Source: CAYIYO01 sp964367715
Lineage (GTDB): Bacteria > Chlamydiota > Chlamydiia > Chlamydiales > Criblamydiaceae
DNA: 31,076 nt
Direction of reading: 5' to 3'
Assembly (NCBI GenBank): GCA_964367715.1
Contig: CAYIYO010000020.1
Span: 1-31,076, forward strand
In this document: in pieces, positions 6,065-13,842 of the stretch
Position numbering within the stretch: position 1 is the first letter of the stretch
Layout of the letters: each line of letters begins with the position of its first letter
Program-made: the position numbers and the translations under genes
The notes under the pieces: generated by a model
What the model was told of the DNA's origin: nothing
The model's input: only the letters and a program-made list of their open reading frames with translations
Databases searched by the model: none

Positions 6065-8721
6065 TCTTTCCAATTTTTGCCAACCTTGATATTAACTAAT
6101 AGAGGAACCTTTAATTTGAACGTATTTTCCATGATTTCTTTAACGAGCATTTGAGTGGTAGGAATCTCAAAATCAGGGAGTTCAAAAATAAGTTCATCGT
6201 GCACTTGAAGGATCATATAACCAAGATTCCCGTCTTTTTTCAAGCGGGCGTCGATCTTTAGCATGGCGGCTTTGATGAGGTCGGCGGCGCTGCCTTGGAG
6301 AGGAGTGTTGGTGGCGAGGCGTTCGGCTTCATTGCGGATGGTAGGGTTTTTGCTGTTGATTTCGGGGATGGCGCGTTCGCGCCCCATGTAGGTGGTGGCT
6401 TTTCCTGTGAGACGGGCTTTGGTTTTGCATTCTTCAAGATATTTCTTTATGTCAGGGAACCGCTGAAAATAGGTGTCAATAAAGTGCTGAGCGTCTTTGA
6501 CGCTGATTCCTAGCTCGCGTGCCAGACCGTATGCTTGTTGGCCATAGATGATCCCAAAGTTGACCGCTTTTGCTTTATAGCGCATTTCGTGGGTCACTTG
6601 ATCGATGGGGACGTTGAAGATCGTGGCAGCCGTGTGGGCGTGGATGTCTTCGCCTTCTTGGAAGGCCTTGATGAGGTTGGGGTCTTCGCTGAAGTGGGCG
6701 ACCAGACGCAGTTCAATTTGGGAGTAGTCGGCAGCGAGATAGCTCCAGCCGGGTTTTAAAGGATGGAACGCTTGGCGGAGGTCGCGTCCGATTTCTGTAC
6801 GTGTGGGGATGTTTTGTAGATTGGGGTTTTGGCAGGAGAGACGACCCGTGGCGGCGACGACTTGGTTAAAGGTGGGGTGGATGCGGTGCGTATTCGGGTT
6901 GACTTGTTCGAGTAGAGTCGTTAAGTAGGTTGAGCGCAGCTTTTCTAGTGTGCGGTATTCAAGAAGTTTTTCTGCGATTGGATGTTGATTTTTTAGTTCT
7001 TCGAGAACTTCTGCGTTGGTGGATAGACCGGTCGCTGTTTTTTTAGGAGGGTTGAGACCTAGTTTAGTGAAGAGGATTTCGCTGAGTTGTTTGGGGGAGT
7101 TGATGTTGAATGTTTCTTGTGCAAAGGCGTGGATCTCCTCTTCAAGGGTTTTTAGGAGCATGTTAATTTTCGACTCCATGGTTTTCATGACAGGGATGTC
7201 GAGATGGATGCCGTGACGCTCCATTTCCATTAGGACGCGCATGAGAGGGAGTTCAAGAGTTTTGAAAAGAGAAATCAGTTTCCGATCTTTTAGTTGTTCT
7301 TCGAAGAGGTGTTTTAAGCGACAGGTGTAGTCGACATCTTCGCAGCAGTATTCAGATATCCGTTCTAGGGGAACTTGTTCCATGGTGATCATGGTTTTCC
7401 CTTTTCCTAGAAGGTCGACGATCGGAATTTTTATTTTGCTGAAGTATTGGAGGGAGAGCGCATCGAGAGAGTGTTGACGATTGTGTGCGTTGAGGAGGTA
7501 GGAGGCGATGATGGTGTCGAAGCAGATGTTCGAGACATTGATTCCGTAGTTGGCCAGGATGTGCAAATCGTATTTGGCGTTGTGACCGTAGAATCCGATG
7601 GAAGCATTTTGAAAGAGAGGTTTCACGCTGGCGAGGAGATCCTCTGATGGGATGTTTCCGTTAATGGGGATGTACCATGCCGTTGTCGGTTCGACGCAGA
7701 AGCCGATGCCCACAAGTTTTGCTTGTAGGGGATCGAGACCTGTCGTTTCCGTGTCGAAACAAATTTCTTTTTGTGTGGAGAGAAAGTCGATTAGACTTTT
7801 AAGAGAGGCTGCATCATTGACAAGCGTATAGGACAGTTTTTCTTCTATGGCCGGTTTTCCCGAGCGCTGTTCTAATTCTTTTAGCAAAGAGTTGAAGGTT
7901 TTTTCCGTATAAAATTCTTTTAACCCTTCGTATTCACCTTCTCCTATCAGATAAAACGCTGTGTCGTGAGGAATTTCTACTGCAGTATCGATTGTGACCA
8001 GTTGACGACTGATCAGCGCTTTTTCGCGGTCTTCGCGGATGGTATCCTGCTTTTTCTTTCCTGGGACTTTATCCGGATTGTCCAAAATGTTGTCTAACGT
8101 GTCGAATTCTTTTAGTAAAGCGATCGCTGTTTTGGGTCCGAATCCAGGCAATCCGGGAACATTATCGGAGGCATCGCCTGTCATGGAGAGGAAGTCGACG
8201 ATTTGGCGAGGAGGGACACCGTAGACCTCTTCGACCTCTTTTTCGCCGAGGATCAGGTTTTCTTTGTGCGTGTTGAGAAGTTTGACTCCATTATGGACCA
8301 GTTGGGCCATGTCTTTGTCGCTGGTGCAGAGATAGATGGGTTCAAAAGAATTTTTTAGTTGGAGGGCGAGACTGCCCATGGTGTCGTCGGCTTCGACTTC
8401 CGGAAGACAGAGATAGGGAATGTGCATCAGACGACAGTAGTCTTTTGCCCATTCGATTTGATGACGGAGGTCAAGAGGCATTGCAACGCGTTGGGCTTTG
8501 TATTCCGGATAGAGCTCTTTGCGTTTTTTGATGTTGTTGGGACCGTCGAAGACAGCGACCATGTGGGCAGGATTAAAGTCGTTTTTAAGTTTTAATAGCG
8601 AACGGATGAATCCGAAGAGAGCGTTAGTGGATTCGCCCTTGCTATTGGTCATATTTTGGATGGCGTGGTACGAGCGGTATAGATAACCGGAGGCGTCGAT
8701 AATAAATAATGGTGTGTGCAT
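6058..8721 (-). CDS. polA: DNA polymerase I
   Basis: This 887-residue enzyme is a full three-domain PolA for gap filling and Okazaki fragment processing. The 5'-3' exonuclease/FEN domain (1 to about 285) includes VFDGPNN and EADDTMGSLA and GDASDNVPG. The 3'-5' proofreading domain is intact, with FDTETTGLD near 322-330 and YCCEDVDYT further on. The polymerase domain has motif A DYSQIELRLVAHFS, motif B YKAKAVNFGIIYG and motif C QVHDE (839-843). The ATG at 8721 is not preceded by a recognisable SD (CCCCTCCACT lies upstream). It follows sppA by 59 bases and overlaps coaE. Confidence 0.98.
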   Translation of the reverse strand: MHTPLFIIDASGYLYRSYHAIQNMTNSKGESTNALFGFIRSLLKLKNDFNPAHMVAVFDGPNNIKKRKELYPEYKAQRVAMPLDLRHQIEWAKDYCRLMHIPYLCLPEVEADDTMGSLALQLKNSFEPIYLCTSDKDMAQLVHNGVKLLNTHKENLILGEKEVEEVYGVPPRQIVDFLSMTGDASDNVPGLPGFGPKTAIALLKEFDTLDNILDNPDKVPGKKKQDTIREDREKALISRQLVTIDTAVEIPHDTAFYLIGEGEYEGLKEFYTEKTFNSLLKELEQRSGKPAIEEKLSYTLVNDAASLKSLIDFLSTQKEICFDTETTGLDPLQAKLVGIGFCVEPTTAWYIPINGNIPSEDLLASVKPLFQNASIGFYGHNAKYDLHILANYGINVSNICFDTIIASYLLNAHNRQHSLDALSLQYFSKIKIPIVDLLGKGKTMITMEQVPLERISEYCCEDVDYTCRLKHLFEEQLKDRKLISLFKTLELPLMRVLMEMERHGIHLDIPVMKTMESKINMLLKTLEEEIHAFAQETFNINSPKQLSEILFTKLGLNPPKKTATGLSTNAEVLEELKNQHPIAEKLLEYRTLEKLRSTYLTTLLEQVNPNTHRIHPTFNQVVAATGRLSCQNPNLQNIPTRTEIGRDLRQAFHPLKPGWSYLAADYSQIELRLVAHFSEDPNLIKAFQEGEDIHAHTAATIFNVPIDQVTHEMRYKAKAVNFGIIYGQQAYGLARELGISVKDAQHFIDTYFQRFPDIKKYLEECKTKARLTGKATTYMGRERAIPEINSKNPTIRNEAERLATNTPLQGSAADLIKAAMLKIDARLKKDGNLGYMILQVHDELIFELPDFEIPTTQMLVKEIMENTFKLKVPLLVNIKVGKNWKEC

Positions 8722-8742
8722 AGTGGAGGGGTGTTGAGAAGA

Positions 8743-8763
8743 GGGACAGGCATTGCCTGTCCC
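8743..8763. other. hairpin in the sppA-polA gap
   Basis: GGGACAGG (8743-8750) and CCTGTCCC (8756-8763) form an 8-bp perfect GC-rich stem with a 5-base loop, 22 bases upstream of the polA ATG. No T-run follows on either strand, so it is more likely an mRNA stability, processing or attenuation element than a full terminator. Confidence 0.5.
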
Positions 8764-8780
8764 TTCATCGAAGTTTTCGC

Positions 8781-9821
8781 TTATGGTCTATAAAGGTATA
8801 ATAATTTTCCTGATAAGGCAGGGTTGTAATCTTCTGACAAATCTAAGGTATGAGTTATTTTCCCTTGCCAGAGGGTATTTTTGCTAGTGAAAATTTTGGA
8901 TAGCCAATCTTGCGAATGCATTTGAACGACTTGGTAGTAGTCGTCCTCGATGCCGATTTCTGTTAATAATAATTTTAAAGTTGCTTCTCTTGATATGCCA
9001 CTCTCGTCAATGAAGCCATATTCTTTGGCTTGAGGAGCAGGGAACACTTTTGCTCCGTAGTCTTTCACGAGCTTATCTTTGCCGATCGCTGGACGTGCCG
9101 TGTTGACGATAGTGACGAACATGTCGTAGTAGTAGTGCATGATTGCTTGTAGGGTATCGCCTTCGTTAGGTCCCCATGGACGGATCGGATTGAGCTCGTC
9201 TTTGCCTTTTCCTTCTGAGAACGAAAGCGTTTGGATGTCGTATTTGCTGAGAACTTTCGAGAAGTTCATGTACCATCCAGCGATGACGCCGACGCTACCG
9301 ATAAGGCTGACGTTATTCGCGTAGATTTTGTCCGCTGCGCACGCTGCCATCATTCCGCCTGAAGCACACATTCCATCGACATATGCATAGATAGGAACTT
9401 TGTATTGCTCTTTGTAGGCATTGAGAGCGCGGTAGATGTTGTCGGAGTCGACAACGGTTCCGCCAGGAGTATTGATGTTCAGAAGGATTGCTTTGACGCG
9501 GTCTTTTTTAAGGTCGCCTTCACGGGATTCCACTAATTGTTGACGGATGGTCGACGTGTTTAGCGTTTCTGTTCCGATTACACCGTCGATGTTGATTTGT
9601 AAGATGACTGGAGCTTTCTTCGATATTTCTTTTCTTACGCCGTCGGCATTAGGAAGAATCTCAAGAGTATAGTGCGTCTCGATTTCTTTGCTTCCTGTCG
9701 ATGAAGAGATCGCTCCAATAACCGCCATAAAAACCAAAAAACCAAAGCCAATTCCAACGATTGCGAAAAGTGCCATGACAAATGTGCGGACTGCGCCAAC
9801 AAATATTCCATCTCTAATCAT
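8781..9821 (-). CDS. sppA: signal peptide peptidase SppA (S49 family, 36K type)
   Basis: This 346-residue membrane serine protease degrades cleaved signal peptides. A hydrophobic segment at about residues 13-38 anchors it in the inner membrane. The S49 core shows LLNINTPGGTVVDSDNIY, the nucleophile region YVDGMCASGGMMAA (Ser154) and GSVGVIAGWYMNFSKVL followed by the EGKGKDELNP loop that should carry the catalytic lysine (K205 or K207). Length fits the single-domain SppA/SohB type, not the 600-residue E. coli SppA. GGAG stands nine bases upstream of the ATG. It lies between mgtE and polA in the same direction; polA-sppA adjacency is also chlamydial. Confidence 0.93.
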   Translation of the reverse strand: MIRDGIFVGAVRTFVMALFAIVGIGFGFLVFMAVIGAISSSTGSKEIETHYTLEILPNADGVRKEISKKAPVILQINIDGVIGTETLNTSTIRQQLVESREGDLKKDRVKAILLNINTPGGTVVDSDNIYRALNAYKEQYKVPIYAYVDGMCASGGMMAACAADKIYANNVSLIGSVGVIAGWYMNFSKVLSKYDIQTLSFSEGKGKDELNPIRPWGPNEGDTLQAIMHYYYDMFVTIVNTARPAIGKDKLVKDYGAKVFPAPQAKEYGFIDESGISREATLKLLLTEIGIEDDYYQVVQMHSQDWLSKIFTSKNTLWQGKITHTLDLSEDYNPALSGKLLYLYRP

Positions 9822-9888
9822 TATCTTTACTCCGGTTCTTTTAGTACCATTCTAGGGATCTTATCTATTTCTGCAACTGTTTTTCGGC

Positions 9889-11265
9889 CTATAATAAGGT
9901 TCCGTTTAAGATTGTTATTGCAAGGGTAAAGTAGATAATCAATCCCGTGACGTCAACCATGGTTGCAACAAAAGGAGCAGAAGAGACGGCAGGATCGAAT
10001 CCACACCGCTTAAGAATTAGCGGCATCATCGATCCCATAAGGGTTCCCCAAAGGATAACACCAGCAAGAGAGGAAGCAATCGTAAATGCGAGAAGCAGCC
10101 AGTGGGCGCCATAACTATCAGCAAAGACTCCCCACAACGTGACACGAAAAAATCCTAATAATCCTAGTCCAACACCTAAAAAGAGGCCGGAAAAAATTTC
10201 GCGGCGCATGATACGCCACCAATCGTTTAACGTAATTTCTCCCAGAGCTAACGCGCGGATAATAAGTGTCGACGCTTGGGATCCGGCATTTCCCCCACTC
10301 GAAATAATTAACGGAAGAAATAGAGTAAGGACAACTGCTTTCGCAATTTCTTCTTGAAAGTATCCCATGGCGGAAGCCGTTAATAGTTCTCCAACAAAAA
10401 GAACGATCAACCATCCAATCCTTTTTCGCATCAAATCCAAAAAAGGGACCTTCATGTAAGGTTCGTTTAGGGCGGTGACGCCTCCGATCATTTGAATCTC
10501 TTGCGTATCTTCCTCTACGGCAGCGTCGAGCATGTCATCGGCGGTGACGATTCCAAGAAGATACGTTTCGTTATCGATAACGGGAAGCACGGTACGATCA
10601 TATTTTCTAAAAATTTGGATGGCTTTCTCTTCTTCTTCATCGACATTTAGCGCGACGAACTTGTAGTCGGCAAGCTCAGAAACTTTAGTGTCGAGGGAAG
10701 CAAAGAAAAATTCGCGGATACGAAAGTCATCTAACAGATGTCCGTCGTCGTCGACGGCATAGATAACGTTGATCGTTTCGCTGTCGCGTCCATTTTTTCT
10801 GATGTGTTCTAACACTTGCGCCACTGTCCAATTAATTTTAATGGAAATGTAGTCGGGCGTCATTAACCGCCCTACGCTATCTTCAGGATATCCCAATAGT
10901 CGTGTTGATAGTGCCCGCTCTTTTGGAGAGAGATACTTTAAAAGCTGATGCATGAGACTATGCGGGAGTTCTTCCAAAAGTGACGTACGGTCATCGGGAC
11001 TCAACGCATTCAATAACTTTGCGACGCGTTGAGAAGGAAGAGCGTGCAAGATCTTTTTCTGAATTCTTAATGGCAGATACTCAAATGTGCGCGGAGAGAG
11101 TTTTTCGTTTAATGCGTTAAATAAAAATAATTGTTCTTCAAACGACTTTGATTCAATGGCAGAGGCAATATCGGCAGGGGCGGCAGCAAGAAGCCTCTCT
11201 GAAAATTGAGAAATATTTTCCGGCGAAAACTTTGTTTCTAAAAGAAAAAGGTTATCGGTATTCAT
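9889..11265 (-). CDS. mgtE: magnesium transporter MgtE
   Basis: The 458-residue protein is a Mg2+-gated Mg2+ channel of the inner membrane. It has the cytoplasmic N domain of helical repeats (about 1-130, with LPSQRVAKLLNALSPDDR), a pair of CBS domains (about 135-255, beginning GRLMTPDYISI and ending VTADDMLDAAVEE) and a C-terminal membrane domain of five predicted helices with PLIISSGGNAGSQAS, the conserved pore segment. The order and length are typical. It is the first gene of the minus-strand series mgtE-sppA-polA-coaE-rho and starts opposite the Nudix gene, with a palindromic repeat in the shared upstream region. Confidence 0.95.
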   Translation of the reverse strand: MNTDNLFLLETKFSPENISQFSERLLAAAPADIASAIESKSFEEQLFLFNALNEKLSPRTFEYLPLRIQKKILHALPSQRVAKLLNALSPDDRTSLLEELPHSLMHQLLKYLSPKERALSTRLLGYPEDSVGRLMTPDYISIKINWTVAQVLEHIRKNGRDSETINVIYAVDDDGHLLDDFRIREFFFASLDTKVSELADYKFVALNVDEEEEKAIQIFRKYDRTVLPVIDNETYLLGIVTADDMLDAAVEEDTQEIQMIGGVTALNEPYMKVPFLDLMRKRIGWLIVLFVGELLTASAMGYFQEEIAKAVVLTLFLPLIISSGGNAGSQASTLIIRALALGEITLNDWWRIMRREIFSGLFLGVGLGLLGFFRVTLWGVFADSYGAHWLLLAFTIASSLAGVILWGTLMGSMMPLILKRCGFDPAVSSAPFVATMVDVTGLIIYFTLAITILNGTLL

Positions 11266-11373
11266 ATTTCTACCGTATCGATTACAATTATAAACTTAAA
11301 TATTTATTTACATTTTTAAAGAGGGAGAAAGAGAAAAATCGCTTGTTCTTTTTTTTCTCACATGAAATGCTTA

Positions 11374-11422
11374 TATCCCGAACGTGACTCAAAAAAACAA
11401 ATTTTGAATCACGTTCGGTATA
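11374..11422. repeat. dispersed palindromic repeat, copy 2
   Basis: Arms 11374-11394 and 11402-11422 (21 bases each, two mismatches) form a hairpin whose right arm reads TTTTGAATCACGTTCGGTATA over its last 21 positions minus none, i.e. the family right arm with CGTTCGG in place of CGAACGG; the left arm carries the compensating CCGAACG. It lies between divergent mgtE and the Nudix gene, 21 bases before the Nudix ATG, so here it cannot be a terminator of a converging pair. Confidence 0.85.
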
Positions 11423-11443
11423 TCCGACATTTTAAGGAAAAAG

Positions 11444-11920
11444 ATGGAAATACATAAAAAAATTGAGCCTCAAGAGCGTGCCTCTTGTGTAAGTGGATGG
11501 ATCATTTGCATCGAAGATGGAAAGCCTTACTATCTTCTTATTCGCCGCCATGGAAAATCGTTGTCAGGAACCTGGCAAATGGTCTCGGGTGGAATTCACG
11601 AAGGGGAAACCGCCGTAGAAGCAGCTTTGCGTGAAATTGCAGAAGAGACAGGAGTGGTGCCAGATCGTTTTTATATAGGGGATGCCGTCGAACAGTTTTA
11701 TTATTATCCAATGGATAAAATTGTATTTTGTCCGGTTTTTGTCGCTTTTATTAACAAAAAGAAAGAAATTATTTTATCTCCAACAGAGCATGATGCCTAC
11801 GAATGGGTGACCTTTGAAAAAGCGCAAGAGCGCCTTTTATTTGCTGAGCAGCGCCGTGTCCTTGGACATATTCATGAAAATTTTGTTCTTCGCGATCCAA
11901 ATCCTTTATTTCTTTTGTAA
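11444..11920 (+). CDS. Nudix hydrolase
   Basis: The 158-residue protein carries a complete Nudix box, GGIHEGETAVEAALREIAEETGV (residues about 49-71, spelled here in parts: GGIHEGE, REIAEETGV), the Mg2+-binding signature for hydrolysis of nucleoside diphosphates linked to another moiety. The flanks (WIICIEDGKPYYLLIRR before; EHDAYEWVTFEKAQERL after) have the pattern of small house-cleaning or NudB-like enzymes. Substrate cannot be decided from sequence: dATP or dihydroneopterin triphosphate, or a dinucleoside polyphosphate, are possible. AAGGA lies upstream of the ATG. It is read alone, opposite to mgtE. Confidence 0.88.
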   Translation: MEIHKKIEPQERASCVSGWIICIEDGKPYYLLIRRHGKSLSGTWQMVSGGIHEGETAVEAALREIAEETGVVPDRFYIGDAVEQFYYYPMDKIVFCPVFVAFINKKKEIILSPTEHDAYEWVTFEKAQERLLFAEQRRVLGHIHENFVLRDPNPLFLL

Positions 11921-11960
11921 AGCCAAAAGTTTTTTTCTGTATTTCAATTTTGAAATAGTT

Positions 11961-11966
11961 TATAAT
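11961..11966 (+). promoter_or_regulatory. -10 element upstream of the CysJ-like gene
   Basis: A perfect TATAAT lies 24 bases before the ATG of the next gene. The -35 position (TGTATT with 17-base spacing) is weak, so the promoter assignment rests on the -10 box alone. Confidence 0.4.
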
Positions 11967-11990
11967 ATGTTGCTTATGGAGAATTAATTA

Positions 11991-13115
11991 ATGTCATACT
12001 CAAGAAACAATCCTTACCTATCCTCGATTAAAGAACGTATTAACCTATGCCCTGCCGATAACGAAAAAGCCACCCATCATATTGTTTTAGATCTTGCCGA
12101 TTCTGGGATTACTTACAATGTAGGGGATTGCCTTGCTGTTTTGCCTGTTAATGATGCAATTCTTGTCGAGCGGACGATTAACGCATTGAAAATGCAGGCC
12201 GACGAAAAGATTGAGTATGGTGAAGGCACCTGTTCGTTAAAAGACTATCTTCGCCATCATGCCAATGTGACAGAAGTTGGACGTAAAGTTGTCAAAGCTC
12301 TCGCTGAGCGATTGTCTGAGTCTCCATTACCCTCATTGTTGCTTCCCGAAAATAAAGAAGTACTCTCCGCTTATCTTGATGGAAAGCATCTTTGGGAAGT
12401 GTTGAATGATTATCCTGATGCACACTTTTCTCCTCAGGAAATGTGTGACCTCTTAGCGCCTTTATTGCCGCGCTTTTATTCGATTGCTTCTTCACAGAAA
12501 AGTGTCGGGAATGAAGTCCATTTGACTGTTAAGCTGCTTGCCTTTGAAGCGCAGGGAGAGCGCCGCCATGGTGTATGCACACATTATTTGTGCAACTTAA
12601 TGCCTGTGGAAGAGTCTGTGATTCCTGTCTATATCCATCCGCACCGCGGATTTACCGTGCCTGAGCAGGGGGAAGTTCCTATCATAATGGTGGGACCAGG
12701 AACTGGTGTCGCCCCCTTTCGTGCGTTTATGCAAGAAAGAATCGCTTCCGGTGCGAAAGGAAAGAACTGGTTGTTCTTTGGAGAATGGCGTCGCAGCCAT
12801 AACTTTTTGTATGGAGAGTATTGGAAGCAGCTTGAAAGTGAGGGCACTCTCCGTCTTGATGTTGCATTTTCTCGCGATCAAGAAGAAAAGTATTACGTCC
12901 AGCACCGCCTTCTAGAAAATGGAAAAGAGTTGTTTGCGTGGCTCGAAGAGGGTGCTTATTTCTATGTGTGTGGCGATGCGCAGAAGATGGCAAAGGATGT
13001 TGAGGTGGTGTTACAGCAAATCATCGAACTGCACGGAAATAAAACTCCAGAAGAAGCCCGTGATTACATTAAGCGGCTCCGCAAAGAAAAACGTTATCTC
13101 CGCGATGTATATTAA
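11991..13115 (+). CDS. cysJ: CysJ-like NADPH flavoreductase without flavodoxin domain
   Basis: The 374-residue protein belongs to the cytochrome P450 reductase / sulfite reductase alpha family but has only the FAD- and NADPH-binding parts. It shows VGDCLAVLPVND at the domain start, the FAD signature RFYSIASS, the GVCTHYLCNL segment, the NADPH-binding GPGTGVAPFRAFMQER, YVCGDAQKMAKDV, and the family's C-terminal aromatic end RYLRDVY. Family members usually carry an N-terminal FMN flavodoxin domain of about 150 residues, absent here: the protein begins only a few residues before the FAD domain. A cysJ annotation is also used in C. trachomatis, where it neighbours ispF as here. No sulfite reductase hemoprotein gene (cysI) is in the window, so the electron acceptor is unknown. 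Confidence 0.85.
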   Translation: MSYSRNNPYLSSIKERINLCPADNEKATHHIVLDLADSGITYNVGDCLAVLPVNDAILVERTINALKMQADEKIEYGEGTCSLKDYLRHHANVTEVGRKVVKALAERLSESPLPSLLLPENKEVLSAYLDGKHLWEVLNDYPDAHFSPQEMCDLLAPLLPRFYSIASSQKSVGNEVHLTVKLLAFEAQGERRHGVCTHYLCNLMPVEESVIPVYIHPHRGFTVPEQGEVPIIMVGPGTGVAPFRAFMQERIASGAKGKNWLFFGEWRRSHNFLYGEYWKQLESEGTLRLDVAFSRDQEEKYYVQHRLLENGKELFAWLEEGAYFYVCGDAQKMAKDVEVVLQQIIELHGNKTPEEARDYIKRLRKEKRYLRDVY

Positions 13116-13161
13116 GAAAAAATTCGTATTCTATTAATTATACACAAGTGAATTCAAAAAT

Positions 13162-13659
13162 CTAAATTTCTTCCACGGTGGTGATGATGGCGAGGCATTG
13201 GACACCTTCGCCGCGTCCGAAGCCCGTGAGCTCTTCTCCGGAGGTTGCGGTAAGTCCGACTTGGGAAATATTGAGATCCATGACGCGGGCGATGTTGTGG
13301 CGCAGCGCGTCGTAGCGGGCGCGTAGTTTGGGACGTTGTGCTTCGATGGTGATGGCGACGTGAGAAATTTGTTGGTCGCCCAGAGATTCGAGTCCTTTTA
13401 TTAAATACATTTCGCTGTCTTTGATGCCTTTGTTGAGACAGAGATCGTCGGCGATGCCGCCTAAGATGACGACGCCGGTGAGTGAGGTGAGAGCGTTGCA
13501 GAGGGCGTGGTAGATCACATCGCCGTCGGAGTTGGCATCGAAGGCTGGTGCATCTGTGAATTCGAGACCTCCCATGATGCATGGACCGTTTGTTTGTTCT
13601 TTTGTAAAACGGTGACTATCTTGTCCTAGGCCTGTTCTGATGATAACTTTTTGCTGCAT
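13162..13659 (-). CDS. ispF: 2-C-methyl-D-erythritol 2,4-cyclodiphosphate synthase
   Basis: This 165-residue enzyme of the non-mevalonate isoprenoid pathway cyclises CDP-ME 2-phosphate, releasing CMP. It shows the metal-binding GLGQDSHRF near the N-terminus, NSDGDVIYHALCNAL, and the C-terminal ATSGEELTGFGRGEGV, which corresponds to the family's usual TTxExxGF-like segment. Length is typical of the trimeric enzyme. AAGGAA precedes the ATG. It converges on the CysJ-like gene with 46 bases between stops; I see no clear terminator there. The product feeds synthesis of undecaprenyl and quinone precursors. Confidence 0.95.
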   Translation of the reverse strand: MQQKVIIRTGLGQDSHRFTKEQTNGPCIMGGLEFTDAPAFDANSDGDVIYHALCNALTSLTGVVILGGIADDLCLNKGIKDSEMYLIKGLESLGDQQISHVAITIEAQRPKLRARYDALRHNIARVMDLNISQVGLTATSGEELTGFGRGEGVQCLAIITTVEEI

Positions 13660-13712
13660 GAGGCATTCCTTTTTACGCGCAGAGTATTTCAGATGGATGG
13701 ATTTTATTGAAT

Positions 13713-13737
13713 CAAATTTTGAATCACGAACGGTATA
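13713..13737 (+). repeat. half copy of the dispersed palindromic repeat
   Basis: A 25-base stretch ending CACGAACGGTATA matches the right arm and centre of the copies at 3919-3966 and 16299-16346. The left arm (TATACCGTTCG) is missing; the DNA to the left is unrelated. It sits between divergent ispF and murA. Confidence 0.75.
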
Positions 13738-13772
13738 CTTGAATATAATCTCAAATTCTGTTAAGTAATGAT

Positions 13773-13802
13773 TTGCATTGAAGAGTCTTGGTAGTGTATT
13801 CT
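13773..13802 (+). promoter_or_regulatory. candidate promoter of murA
   Basis: TTGCAT (13773-13778) and TATTCT (13797-13802) with an 18-base spacer; the leader to the ATG would be about 35 nt. The match is moderate. Confidence 0.35.
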
Positions 13803-13842
13803 GCTGCCATATTTTAACCCCTTAGGCGTATTGGAGAACAAG

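Noticed and set aside
6062..6073. TTG at 6073 as the start of coaE
   Set aside because: The ATG three codons later starts immediately before the conserved VAVTG segment and overlaps the polA stop; neither start has a strong SD, so ATG is preferred.
13831..13842. TTG at 13831 as the start of murA
   Set aside because: Its bases overlap the GGAG that serves as the SD for the ATG at 13843, which aligns with the usual MurA start.
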